From Bacillota bacterium (GTDB lineage Bacteria > Bacillota > Clostridia > Lachnospirales > Lachnospiraceae): DNA of 64,000 nt. This document shows positions 36,293 to 44,803 of the stretch, piece after piece (the stretch's first letter is position 1; every line of letters begins with the position of its first letter). The position numbers and the translations under genes are program-made. The notes beneath the pieces were generated by a model. That model worked only from the letters and a program-made list of their open reading frames with translations, ran no database searches and was not told the origin of the DNA. The DNA is taken from assembly GCA_029226935.1 (NCBI GenBank), contig JAQXYZ010000019.1:28432-92431 (forward strand), written 5' to 3'.

Positions 36293-36310
36293 GTAAAAAA
36301 TTTCTTAAAA

Positions 36311-36325
36311 ATTTCTCTGAAAATT
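36311..36325. promoter_or_regulatory. candidate CodY operator upstream of topA-codY
   Basis: The sequence AATTTTCAGAGAAAT (minus strand) matches 13 of 15 positions of the CodY consensus AATTTTCWGAAAATT. It ends about 18 bases upstream of the -35 box of topA. Because codY follows topA, this would give CodY control over its own operon. The region is AT-rich, so chance matches are possible. Confidence 0.45.
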
Positions 36326-36402
36326 TCTCAACTTTAAGAGGATATGGATTTCTACCTATTATATACATCATATAAATGAAATTTAAATTTATGACAGTGT
36401 GG

Positions 36403-36942
36403 TTAAAAATGGAGTTTTATGTACCAGTCTATGATTTCATTTCCATAAGCCATTGCTGTAAAAATTCCAATTACCAGATAGGGGCCCAGTGCCAGAACTC
36501 TGGTTTTTCCCATCAGCTTCATGCGGGCAGTGTGAATGACAGTCCCTGCCACAGCTCCTGCCAGCAGCGCCACCATAATCTTCCGCCATCCCAAAAGCAG
36601 CCCTGCCGATGCCATCAACTTGATATCTCCACCGCCAACAGCTTTTCCTCCGGTCAGCTGCCAAATCACGGCGAACAATCCGCTGACACAGCACATTCCT
36701 GCCACATATTCTCCAAAATGAGGTAAATCAGATATCAGGTGAACCATTCCTGCAATCCCGATCAGTCTATTGTAAAACGGTGGTATCTCAAAGGTTCTTT
36801 CATCAACCACTGCTGCCTGAATCAGTACCGGGACACATCCGCAATACAAGCCCCCTTCCAAAGACCAGCCTGCCGCCGTCAGCATCCATAGGCAAACCAT
36901 TACATTGCATGCCAAATATACGATTCTGTTAAGTTTAATCAC
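36403..36942 (-). CDS. A24 family prepilin peptidase (lacks methyltransferase domain)
   Basis: A 179-residue, multi-pass membrane aspartic peptidase of the type IV prepilin / TadV class. The two catalytic aspartates are visible: Asp47 in VVDERTFEIPPF, and Asp106 in GGGDIKLMAS, the GxGD signature. A C-terminal ALGPYLVIGIF motif matches the family. At this length it lacks the N-terminal Cys4 methyltransferase region of PilD/ComC. It starts with GTG at 36942 (AAGGAG upstream). No pilin genes are in this window, so its substrates are probably encoded elsewhere. Confidence 0.88.
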   Translation of the reverse strand: MIKLNRIVYLACNVMVCLWMLTAAGWSLEGGLYCGCVPVLIQAAVVDERTFEIPPFYNRLIGIAGMVHLISDLPHFGEYVAGMCCVSGLFAVIWQLTGGKAVGGGDIKLMASAGLLLGWRKIMVALLAGAVAGTVIHTARMKLMGKTRVLALGPYLVIGIFTAMAYGNEIIDWYIKLHF

Positions 36943-36954
36943 GAGTCTCCTTAT

Positions 36955-37128
36955 CTAGTCTATGATTTCGTACTGCAACCACTCGTATTTCAGCTTGGTT
37001 CCCTCCGTAATCTCCTGTGGAAGCAGAGCCCTCGCTACAAGCTTCAGTTCCTCCGTCTCTATATCTGTCCTTCTTAAATTAGCATAGTCGCCGTCAAGGC
37101 TGACCACTTCGTAAAAAAATGTATTCAT
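36955..37128 (-). CDS. 57-residue small hypothetical protein
   Basis: A short reading frame: MNTFFYEVVSLDGDYANLRR, then TDIETEELKLVARALLPQEI, then TEGTKLKYEWLQYEIID and a TAG stop. It has no membrane helix. The ATG at 37128 has AGGAGG eight bases upstream, and codon patterns are normal. It lies 12 bases upstream of the prepilin peptidase start and follows dprA with a 26-base gap, so it may be co-transcribed. I do not recognise a family. The strong ribosome binding site and lack of overlap make a real gene likely. Confidence 0.7.
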   Translation of the reverse strand: MNTFFYEVVSLDGDYANLRRTDIETEELKLVARALLPQEITEGTKLKYEWLQYEIID

Positions 37129-37154
37129 ATTTTCCCTCCTGTCTGCATGTTGTA

Positions 37155-38282
37155 TTATAACATATCTCTATATGCCCTCACAAAATAATTTCCGCCTGTC
37201 CGCACTGCCTTTTTCTCCATGCATAACTCCATCAGATTGGTCAAAAGATCCGTTAATTCCATCTTTTCTCCTTTTTTTCTCATTCTTTCCATGATTTCAT
37301 CAACGGATTTGGGCTGGTCATCCAAAAATCGCAGTATCCCTTCTTCTTCGCTATCCCACGCAGAAAGCCCCATATTCTGTGCTCTGTCTTTTTTCTTCCC
37401 TCCCTTTCTGTTTTCCAGTATTGCAATCTCTGCAAGCACATCCTCCGGAGTCAGCGCAATTCCTGCCCCCTGCCGTATCAGATAATTGCATCCGTCGCTC
37501 AGTCTGTCGGTAACTCTTCCCGGCACTGCGTAGACACTTTTTCCCTGCTCCAAGGCCATATCAACCGTAATCCATGTACCGCTCTTTAATCTTGCTTCCA
37601 CCACCAGCACCACGTCTGAAAGTCCTGCCACAATCCTGTTCCTCTCCGGGAAATGCTGCTTTAAGGGCTGGGTTCCCGGAGGAAATGTGGACAGGATTCC
37701 TCCCCCTCCGTCCAGAATTTCCTGATAAAGCCTTCGATTCGAACCGGGATAACAGACATCGACTCCGCATCCCAGCACCGCATAGGTTCTTCCCTTCGCA
37801 GCAAGGGCAGCTTTCTGTCCAATTCCGTCAATTCCTCTCGCCATTCCGCTGATAATCAAAACGCCTGCTGCCGCCATTTTTGCGGTAAAAGCTTCTGCAA
37901 CATACCTCCCGTATTCAGAACACTCCCTTGCACCAATTACGGCAACTGCCGGACATTTTTCCTCCGGGAGCTGTCCCAGACAGTACAGGGCATAGGGCGG
38001 ATGCTCCAGTCTCTTCAGTCGGCCCGGATATCGTTTATCATCCTGTGGTATAAACCAAATCTTTTGTCTGCACAACTCCTCATAATTTTTCTCTACCTCC
38101 CAATTTTCGGTAAATATCCTGACCCTATCCTCCACTGCTTTTTGCAAAACCTCTTCCACTGCTTCTGCGCCGGCGCTATAAATCTCCTTTGCACTTCCGA
38201 AAACCTTTAGCAGCTTTTCAATGCTCCGATCTCCCACGCCGGGCAGATTATGAAGCCAGTATTGATATGCTTTTTCCTCCAA
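37155..38282 (-). CDS. dprA: DNA-processing protein DprA (Smf)
   Basis: About 375 residues. The N-terminal SAM-like region has helix-hairpin-helix character (NLPGVGDRSIEKLLKVFGSA). The Rossmann DprA domain (about 70-285) contains VIGARECSEYG and ISGMARGIDG, and a C-terminal winged-helix segment spans about 310-375. It loads RecA on single-stranded DNA during transformation. The start is most likely TTG 38282 (GGGGAGG eight bases upstream); a GTG at 38291 would sit on top of the ribosome site. It begins just after comM. No transformation machinery other than comM/dprA is in this window. Confidence 0.93.
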   Translation of the reverse strand: MEEKAYQYWLHNLPGVGDRSIEKLLKVFGSAKEIYSAGAEAVEEVLQKAVEDRVRIFTENWEVEKNYEELCRQKIWFIPQDDKRYPGRLKRLEHPPYALYCLGQLPEEKCPAVAVIGARECSEYGRYVAEAFTAKMAAAGVLIISGMARGIDGIGQKAALAAKGRTYAVLGCGVDVCYPGSNRRLYQEILDGGGGILSTFPPGTQPLKQHFPERNRIVAGLSDVVLVVEARLKSGTWITVDMALEQGKSVYAVPGRVTDRLSDGCNYLIRQGAGIALTPEDVLAEIAILENRKGGKKKDRAQNMGLSAWDSEEEGILRFLDDQPKSVDEIMERMRKKGEKMELTDLLTNLMELCMEKKAVRTGGNYFVRAYRDML

Positions 38283-38284
38283 GG

Positions 38285-39835
38285 CTAACACCTCCCCAGC
38301 TTATCCGTATTCTGATAGCATGCTGCTTCCGCAAGATGCTTCTCCTGTATGCTGTCGCTTTCCTCTAAGTCTGCCACCGTTCTTGCCACCTTTAAAAGCC
38401 TGTGATAGGATCGGGCGCTTAATCCCAGCGTCACAAACAGCTTTTCTGCCATTTTCATCTCCCTTTCCCCCAAGTGACAATAGGTTGCTATCTTTCCCGC
38501 ACTTAAATCTGCATTAAAGCGAAACGTTGTCCCACGGTATCTCTCCTCCTGCCTTTTTCTTGCCCTCATTACCTTTTTTCTCATGCTCTGACTGTCTTCC
38601 CCTCCGGAAACGGCTTTCAGCTTCCCAATGTCTATTCTGCAAGCCTCCACACACAGGTCAATCCGGTCAAGGATGGGTCCGGAAATATGGCTTAAATAAT
38701 TATGGATTTCATGGGGTGTGCAGCGGCACTTATTTCTGTCAGGATAATATCCGCAAGGGCAGGGGTTCATCGCACCAATCAGCATTACATCCGCAGGATA
38801 AATAAAAGAACCACTGCTCCTTGCAATCTGTATTTCTTTGTCCTCCAGCGGCTGCCGCAGCAGATCCAGTGTCTGTCTTTTGAACTCCGGCAGTTCATCA
38901 AGAAAAAGCACCCCTCTATGTGCCAGACTGATTACGCCCGGCTTGGGAATTCTCCCGCCACCGGAAAGCGCCTGTGGGGAAATTGTATGATGGGGGCTTA
39001 GAAAAGGCCGTTCTGTCAGCAGTGTCCCCTCTTGCGGCAGCAGACCTGCGATACTGTAAATAGAGGAAACCTCAAGACTCTCCTCGGGGGACAGCGGCGG
39101 AAGAATTGTCGGTATTCTTTTGGCTACCATGGTCTTTCCTGACCCCGGAGGTCCCGTAATCAGCATGTTATGAAAGCCTGCTGCCGCCACCAAAGCTGCT
39201 CGCTTAATGCTCTCCTGTCCTGCAATTTCCGAAAAATCAATCCCTGCGCGTTTCTTTTTTTGTTCTTTTCCCTTCTGTTTTCCGGCTTTTCCTTCTGCCA
39301 AAAGATGCCTTTCCCGTTCCTCTTTTGGCAAACCCAAATAGTAAATCACGCTCTGAAGATCTTCCACGCCAAGAACCTTCATTCCTGTTACTGCTCTGGC
39401 TTCGTTTACATTTTCCTGTGCAACCATACATCGCGTAATTCCCGACTTCCACGCACTTATGACAATAGGCAGCACTCCCTTTACCGGCTTAATCTCTCCA
39501 TTCAGCCCTAATTCCCCCACAAACAACATTCCATCTGTGCAGTCAAAATCAATTCTTTCCATCGCCTGCAGTACTCCGATTGCAATGGGAAGATCAAACC
39601 CTGTCCCCTCTTTTCTTAAGTCCGCAGGTGATAAATTCACGGAAATATGCATTGGCGGTATGGAAATTCCCGTGTTCTTTAGCGCAATCCTTACCCTCTC
39701 TGCTGACTCCTTCACCTCATTTCCAAGGCTTCCAACCATAACAAAACAGGGAAGCCCCGATGACAAATCCACTTCCACATGAACCAGATAACTTTCAATC
39801 CCATAAACAGCTCCTGACAAAATTGTGCTGAACAA
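38285..39835 (-). CDS. comM: ComM/YifB-type Mg-chelatase-like AAA ATPase
   Basis: About 516 residues. The N-terminal ComM domain begins MFSTILSGAVYGIESYLV and has HISVNLSPADLRKEGTGFDL; the AAA core shows Walker A ITGPPGSGKTMVAKRIP and Walker B VLFLDELPEF; a zinc-linked NPCPCGYYPDRNKCRC block follows; the C-terminal Mg-chelatase-like region spans about 415-510. ComM is a branch-migration helicase that helps natural transformation and recombination. The start is TTG 39835, with AAAGGAGG five bases upstream, fitting the family N-terminus; the earlier GTG at 39859 lacks a site. It is paired with dprA. Confidence 0.93.
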   Translation of the reverse strand: MFSTILSGAVYGIESYLVHVEVDLSSGLPCFVMVGSLGNEVKESAERVRIALKNTGISIPPMHISVNLSPADLRKEGTGFDLPIAIGVLQAMERIDFDCTDGMLFVGELGLNGEIKPVKGVLPIVISAWKSGITRCMVAQENVNEARAVTGMKVLGVEDLQSVIYYLGLPKEERERHLLAEGKAGKQKGKEQKKKRAGIDFSEIAGQESIKRAALVAAAGFHNMLITGPPGSGKTMVAKRIPTILPPLSPEESLEVSSIYSIAGLLPQEGTLLTERPFLSPHHTISPQALSGGGRIPKPGVISLAHRGVLFLDELPEFKRQTLDLLRQPLEDKEIQIARSSGSFIYPADVMLIGAMNPCPCGYYPDRNKCRCTPHEIHNYLSHISGPILDRIDLCVEACRIDIGKLKAVSGGEDSQSMRKKVMRARKRQEERYRGTTFRFNADLSAGKIATYCHLGEREMKMAEKLFVTLGLSARSYHRLLKVARTVADLEESDSIQEKHLAEAACYQNTDKLGRC

Positions 39836-39916
39836 TCGTTCCTCCTTTCCTATTCTCACAAAACATGGAAATAAAATGATAATAAAATGAAATTGACAGA
39901 TTTAATAAATTGAAAA

Positions 39917-39956
39917 GAAAAACAGTAGATATATCTACTAAAGATATGTCTACTGT
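39917..39956 (-). terminator. strong terminator after the HD-GYP-like gene
   Basis: ACAGTAGACATATCT pairs with AGATATATCTACTGT (15 bp, one mismatch, 5-base loop) on the minus strand, followed by TTTTTCTTTTC. It sits in the 162-base gap between the HD-GYP-like gene and comM, so it separates those two transcription units. On the plus strand the same hairpin has an A-rich tail instead. Confidence 0.85.
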
Positions 39957-39997
39957 ACTGGAAATCAACTCAAGAATCAATAAAAAATTTATTAAAT

Positions 39998-41014
39998 TTA
40001 AAAATTTAAACCGTATTTCTTCAAAGTTTCCGTGTCCATCACATAACGGTTATCCATGGTCTTCATGACATCCGTAATCTCCACATCCCCATAAACAGAC
40101 CGATCTGCAAGATCAAGAACCGAATTGTCGGAAAAAACAAGCACCATAGGGCAAAAGATATCATATTCATTTTCGGCAAGCACCAATGCCTTTTCTCCGA
40201 TATTCAGTTCCACGCAGACGCCGGGACTTAAAATATTAATCGACTTCATCAGTGCATTTACCACATCTTTAGAGAAAAACTCCGGGTGTCCTAACAGATA
40301 CCGAATGGCTGCAACCTCTGATTCGGGAGGCTGTTCCATATTCATCGCCGTCATTTTGTCAAAGACCTGTGAAACCGCAAGGATTTTTCCTCCTTCCATC
40401 AGTTTGACGGAAGGATCTATCTTTCCATCCTCAATACCATATCCAATCGTTTCTGCCTGATGGCAGAACCTTTTTACATTCGGACTGGATGAGCAGATTT
40501 TTTCGATTAAGCCACTGTCTCTCAAATCGTAAAGCAATGCTGCCGTCACCACATCAAGCCTCTCCTCAATCTTCAGATTCAGCTTATTACTGATCATGGC
40601 ACAAAGGATTGCAACATTGAGCGCATGCTTGTATTGATAGTCCTCACGACTTCTCAAGTTCTGAATAAAGTTAATCTTTTTGTCCAAGTGTCCATAGCTT
40701 TTAATGATATTGGATACGATAATCTGAAGTTTTCCAGCTCTTCCGTTGTTTACAATTCGCTCCAGTTCATCCATGATTGCAAACACATTAATGGTCTGAA
40801 AGCGTTCAAATTCAATATCCTCCGCAGACATGGGCGGAACAGGCTCAGCCGGCTCTAAGATAAAAAGCCCGATTAACCCGAAATTCTTAATGCTGGAAAT
40901 TCCCTGTTGGGTCAATTTAGAATTCCTTTCATACAAAAGGACACCATTCCTGTTGTAGATTGGGCGTGCCAGGCGCATTCCCACCTTTAGTTCTTCTATC
41001 TTTTTAAACTGCAT
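39998..41014 (-). CDS. degenerate HD-GYP-like domain protein
   Basis: A 338-residue protein. The N-terminus (residues 1-50, ELKVGMRLARPIYNRNGVLL) matches the segment that precedes many HD-GYP domains. The domain itself (about 95-275) keeps an N-terminal His (His130) and KILAVSQVFDKMTAMN, but the HD pair is Tyr162-Asp163 (ALLYDLRDSG instead of LLHDIGK) and the HHExxDGxGYP motif is absent, so phosphodiesterase activity is unlikely. It may act as a c-di-GMP or protein-binding module. It is followed by a strong terminator and lies directly downstream of sigK with a 16-base gap. Confidence 0.85.
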   Translation of the reverse strand: MQFKKIEELKVGMRLARPIYNRNGVLLYERNSKLTQQGISSIKNFGLIGLFILEPAEPVPPMSAEDIEFERFQTINVFAIMDELERIVNNGRAGKLQIIVSNIIKSYGHLDKKINFIQNLRSREDYQYKHALNVAILCAMISNKLNLKIEERLDVVTAALLYDLRDSGLIEKICSSSPNVKRFCHQAETIGYGIEDGKIDPSVKLMEGGKILAVSQVFDKMTAMNMEQPPESEVAAIRYLLGHPEFFSKDVVNALMKSINILSPGVCVELNIGEKALVLAENEYDIFCPMVLVFSDNSVLDLADRSVYGDVEITDVMKTMDNRYVMDTETLKKYGLNF

Positions 41015-41030
41015 TCTCCTTTATCCCCCA

Positions 41031-41663
41031 TTAACTCGTAAAACCCTCTCGTAGCTTTAATAATGCTTTCTTTTCTATTCTGGAAACATAGCTTCTTGAA
41101 ATGTGAAGCGCTTCTCCAATTTCGCGCTGCGTAACCTCCTTACCCGTAAGCAGTCCGTAACGCAGATAAATAATTTCCCTCTCCCTGTCGTTTAACACCT
41201 CATTGAGCAATCTTACCAGCTTCTTTGTATTTTCATAGAGCTCCATCTGTTCCGTAATATCTTCCTGCTCATGCTCTATGATGTCCAGAAGATTGATTTC
41301 ATTTCCCTCTTTGTCTGTACCAATGGGTTCAAACAAAGATACCTCTCCTCTGCTTTTCTTCTTGGAGCGAAGCAGCATTAACAGCTCATTATCAATACAT
41401 CTGGAAGCGTATGTGCTGAGTTTCCCCTTCCCCGCATCAAAGGAAGAGATTGCCTTAATCAGTCCTATTGTCCCAATGGAAATCAAATCTTCCATATCTT
41501 CATCGACATTTTGATATTTCTTGGCAATGTGGGCTACCAGACGCAGATTTCGCTCAATCAGTATCTCTCTGGCCTTAGCAGCTTCGTCGCTGTTTCCCTT
41601 CTGCAATACCTGAATATAATAGGCCTCTTCCGCAGTTGACAAAGGTTTTTGAAAGGTTTTCAA
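41031..41663 (-). CDS. sigK: sporulation sigma factor SigK without pro-sequence
   Basis: A 210-residue sigma-70 factor. LVAHIAKKYQNVDEDMEDLI, SIGTIGLIKAISSFDAGKGK and the DKEGNEI segment favour SigK over SigE. Region 4 ends ITQREIGEALHISRSYVSRI-like (here VTQREIGEALHISRSYVSRI). The N-terminus MKTFQKPLSTAEEAYYIQVL aligns with the residue after the 20-residue pro-sequence of Bacillus pro-sigK, so it would be active without SpoIVFB cleavage; an in-frame TGA lies six codons upstream. The start appears to be TTG at 41663. The gene is intact with no skin element. A sigma-A-like promoter is upstream. Confidence 0.88.
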   Translation of the reverse strand: MKTFQKPLSTAEEAYYIQVLQKGNSDEAAKAREILIERNLRLVAHIAKKYQNVDEDMEDLISIGTIGLIKAISSFDAGKGKLSTYASRCIDNELLMLLRSKKKSRGEVSLFEPIGTDKEGNEINLLDIIEHEQEDITEQMELYENTKKLVRLLNEVLNDREREIIYLRYGLLTGKEVTQREIGEALHISRSYVSRIEKKALLKLREGFTS

Positions 41664-41733
41664 AGGGTGCCCCCAAAGTCATTTTTATTATTCTATGACC
41701 TCCCATGCCCCGTAGTGCCTTTCCCACAAACTT

Positions 41734-41762
41734 ATTATACAAATTTGCACTGTAAATAGCAA
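41734..41762 (-). promoter_or_regulatory. sigma-A-like promoter before sigK
   Basis: TTGCTA (-35, 41757-41762), a 17-base spacer and a perfect TATAAT (-10, 41734-41739) lie about 71 bases upstream of the sigK start. The -35 matches four of six bases. If real, sigK has a vegetative-type promoter in addition to any sporulation promoter. Confidence 0.45.
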
Positions 41763-41773
41763 CAAATATCAAG

Positions 41774-42946
41774 TTATGTTAACAGGAATTCTGCCATAAC
41801 CAGATTGCTTACATCAATCCCCCTTGAAGTAAGCGCAATCCGTTTTTCCCCTGTTTCAGGATCAGTTTTACGCCGGAGCAGACCCTTTTTGCAAAAATCT
41901 TCCACAATCCCGGGATAGACCTGTTCTATAGTCTTTCCGAACTGTTCACGAAAGCTTTCCTCGCTGATTCCTCTTATCATTCGAAGTCCCAAAAACATAA
42001 ATTCTTCCATTTGTTCTTCCAGCGACAGCTTCTGCACACATTCCCTGATTGTTTTTTCTTTTTGCCCCTCAGCGTCCTGACCGCAATAATAGTTTACATA
42101 ACTTCCCAAATTCTCCGTATTCTTGAAGCGAACATTTTCAACCATTGAGGCGGCTCCAATTCCAAAGCCGACATAATTTCCTCTTTTCCAGTATACCTGA
42201 TTATGCCTACATTCAAATCCCGGTCTGGCATAATTGGATATCTCGTATTGCTGATAGCCCATGGTCTTAAGAAAATCGCCTGTTATTTTATACATTTCCC
42301 TCTCACAGTCCTCGTCCGGCAGCTCCGGCGGATTCTCATAAAAAGGCGTTCCCTCTTCCACAATCAGGCTGTAAGAAGAAATATGGGTCGGTGGCGGAAC
42401 AAGTCCGGTTATCCTTTCAAGGGTATATTGATAGCTTGAAAGACTCTGCTCCGGGATTGCCGACATCAGGTCTATATTTATATTATTAAATCCTGTTTTA
42501 ACAGTCTGTCCGTAGGTGTTCAAGAAATCCTGAAAGGTGTGAATCCTTCCAAGAAGCTTAAGCTCTTTATCTACAGCAGACTGCAGGCCGATACTCAGCC
42601 TGTTGATTCCCGCACGCTTCCAGCTTATCAGCTTATCCGAAGTGACAGTTCCCGGATTTACCTCCATGGAAATTTCGCACTCCTGCCCCACATGATAACA
42701 TTTAAAGACGGTTTCCAGAATCTGTTCTATGCACTTTCCCGGCAGAATCGACGGAGTCCCGCCGCCAATAAAAATGGTTTGAACCGTATAGTTTACATAA
42801 CTCGAGCCTTGTTCTGCAATCTCACAGCACAATGCCTCGATGTAGTCTTCCATTTCCTGATTTTCTGCCGGTGATGACAGGAAATCACAGTACAGGCATT
42901 TTCTGACGCAAAAGGGAATATGGATATAGATACTGATGCTCTCCAT
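41774..42946 (-). CDS. hemW: radical SAM heme chaperone HemW
   Basis: A 390-residue radical SAM protein. The N-terminus has YIHIPFCVRKCLYCDF with Cys13, Cys17 and Cys20 as the 4Fe-4S ligands, followed by FIGGGTPSILPGKCIEQIL. The C-terminal HemN-C-like domain spans about 290-385. The missing fourth Cys of HemN and the length place it in the HemW heme chaperone family rather than coproporphyrinogen dehydrogenase. It begins at the lepA stop (TAATG, one shared base), so the two are translationally coupled, as in Bacillus. Confidence 0.94.
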   Translation of the reverse strand: MESISIYIHIPFCVRKCLYCDFLSSPAENQEMEDYIEALCCEIAEQGSSYVNYTVQTIFIGGGTPSILPGKCIEQILETVFKCYHVGQECEISMEVNPGTVTSDKLISWKRAGINRLSIGLQSAVDKELKLLGRIHTFQDFLNTYGQTVKTGFNNINIDLMSAIPEQSLSSYQYTLERITGLVPPPTHISSYSLIVEEGTPFYENPPELPDEDCEREMYKITGDFLKTMGYQQYEISNYARPGFECRHNQVYWKRGNYVGFGIGAASMVENVRFKNTENLGSYVNYYCGQDAEGQKEKTIRECVQKLSLEEQMEEFMFLGLRMIRGISEESFREQFGKTIEQVYPGIVEDFCKKGLLRRKTDPETGEKRIALTSRGIDVSNLVMAEFLLT

Positions 42947-44760
42947 TATTTGTCGTCCAGCTTCAAAACGCTCATAAATGCCTTCTGCGGGATTTCCACG
43001 TTGCCAATCTGGCGCATCCGCTTCTTTCCTTCCTTCTGCTTCTCTAACAGCTTTTTCTTACGGGTAATGTCACCCCCATAACACTTTGCAAGCACATCCT
43101 TACGCATTGCCTTTACAGTCTCCCTTGCAATGACCTTGCCGCCAATCGCTGCCTGAATCGGAATCTCAAACAAATGTCTCGGGATTTCCTCTTTCAGCTT
43201 TTCACACATCTTCCTTCCTCTTTCATAGGCACTGTCCCTGTGCACAATAAACGAGAGTGCATCCACCTCTTCCTTATTGATGAGGATATCAAGCTTTACC
43301 AGCTCAGACTGTTCATAACCCTTCAGCTCATAGTCAAAAGAAGCATAGCCTCTTGATCTTGACTTTAAGGCATCAAAGAAATCATAAATGATTTCATTGA
43401 GTGGAAGCTCATATTTCAGCAGTGCTCTGGTCTCTTCCATGTATTCCATTCCCAGATACCGTCCCCTGCGTTCCTGACACAATTCCATAATCGAGCCGAT
43501 AAACTCTGTTGTAACCATGATTTCCGCGGATACCACCGGTTCTTCCATATATTCAATCTCAGAAGGATCAGGCAGATTAGAAGGATTCGTCAGTTCTATG
43601 ATCTCGCCGTCTGTTTTGTGCACTTTATAGATAACACCCGGTGCGGTTGTTACTAAATCCAGATTATATTCCCGTTCCAAACGTTCCTGAATAATCTCCA
43701 AATGCAGCAGTCCGAGAAAACCGCAGCGAAAACCAAACCCAAGTGCAATGGAAGTTTCCGGCTCATACCTGAGGGAAGCATCATTCAATTGCAATTTTTC
43801 CAGTGCATCCCTTAAGTCGGGATACTTGGCTCCATCCGCAGGATAGACGCCGCAATAGACCATGGAATTAACCTTCTTGTAACCGGGAAGCGGCTCTTTG
43901 CAGGGATTCTTGGCATCTGTTATGGTATCCCCCACTGCAGTATCCTTTACATTCTTGATGGATGCCGTAATATATCCTACCATTCCTGCCGACAGTTCTT
44001 CGCAGGGAATAAACTGCCCTGCTCCGAAATAACCTACCTCCACGACTTCCGCAGTCGCTCCGGTTGCCATCATTCGAATGCTCGTCCCTTTGGACACCCT
44101 GCCCTCCATAATGCGGCAAAATACAATAACCCCTTTATAGGAATCATACAAAGAATCAAAAATCAATGCCTGTAACGGATTATCCGGGCTGCCTCCGGGT
44201 GCCGGAATTTTCTCCACAATTGCCTCCAGCACCTCATCAATTCCAATCCCGTTTTTGGCTGAGATCAGTGGAGCATCCTGCGCCTCTATTCCAATCACAT
44301 CCTCAATCTCGTTTTTAACCCGTTCCGGCTCTGCGCTTGGCAGATCAATCTTGTTGATAACAGGAAAAACTTCAAGATTGTGATCCAGTGCAAGATAAAC
44401 GTTTGCAAGGGTCTGTGCTTCAATTCCCTGAGCAGCATCCACCACCAGAATTGCACCATCGCAGGCCGCAAGGCTTCTGCTGACCTCATAATTGAAATCC
44501 ACATGTCCCGGTGTATCAATGAGGTTAAAGATATACTCCTGCCCATCCTTTGCCTGATAGATGGTTCGAACCGTCTGTGCCTTGATGGTTATGCCACGCT
44601 CTCTCTCAAGGTCCATGTTGTCAAGGACTTGTGCCTGCATTTCCCTGCTGGTAAGAAGCCCTGTTTTTTCTATAATTCTATCTGCCAAAGTGGATTTACC
44701 GTGATCGATATGTGCCACAATGCAGAAATTTCTGATTTTACTCTGATCTATGTGTGCCAT
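42946..44760 (-). CDS. lepA: elongation factor 4 (LepA)
   Basis: A 604-residue translational GTPase. G1 is [14 protein letters not shown] near residues 17-30, G3 is DTPGHVDF, G4 is NKID, and the G5 ISAKNG element is present. The LepA-specific C-terminal domain (about 490-604) ends [20 protein letters not shown]. It back-translocates or assists ribosomes under stress. The ATG at 44760 has GGGAGG five bases upstream. It forms an operon with hemW. Confidence 0.97.
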   Translation of the reverse strand: MAHIDQSKIRNFCIVAHIDHGKSTLADRIIEKTGLLTSREMQAQVLDNMDLERERGITIKAQTVRTIYQAKDGQEYIFNLIDTPGHVDFNYEVSRSLAACDGAILVVDAAQGIEAQTLANVYLALDHNLEVFPVINKIDLPSAEPERVKNEIEDVIGIEAQDAPLISAKNGIGIDEVLEAIVEKIPAPGGSPDNPLQALIFDSLYDSYKGVIVFCRIMEGRVSKGTSIRMMATGATAEVVEVGYFGAGQFIPCEELSAGMVGYITASIKNVKDTAVGDTITDAKNPCKEPLPGYKKVNSMVYCGVYPADGAKYPDLRDALEKLQLNDASLRYEPETSIALGFGFRCGFLGLLHLEIIQERLEREYNLDLVTTAPGVIYKVHKTDGEIIELTNPSNLPDPSEIEYMEEPVVSAEIMVTTEFIGSIMELCQERRGRYLGMEYMEETRALLKYELPLNEIIYDFFDALKSRSRGYASFDYELKGYEQSELVKLDILINKEEVDALSFIVHRDSAYERGRKMCEKLKEEIPRHLFEIPIQAAIGGKVIARETVKAMRKDVLAKCYGGDITRKKKLLEKQKEGKKRMRQIGNVEIPQKAFMSVLKLDDK

Positions 44761-44803
44761 AGGTACCTCCCATGCGTTATTCTCTCGTATTTTATCACAT
44801 TAT

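Noticed and set aside
41664..41773. Skin-type interruption or frameshifted pro-sequence of sigK
   Set aside because: sigK is continuous; the upstream region has an in-frame TGA and shows no similarity to pro-sigK.
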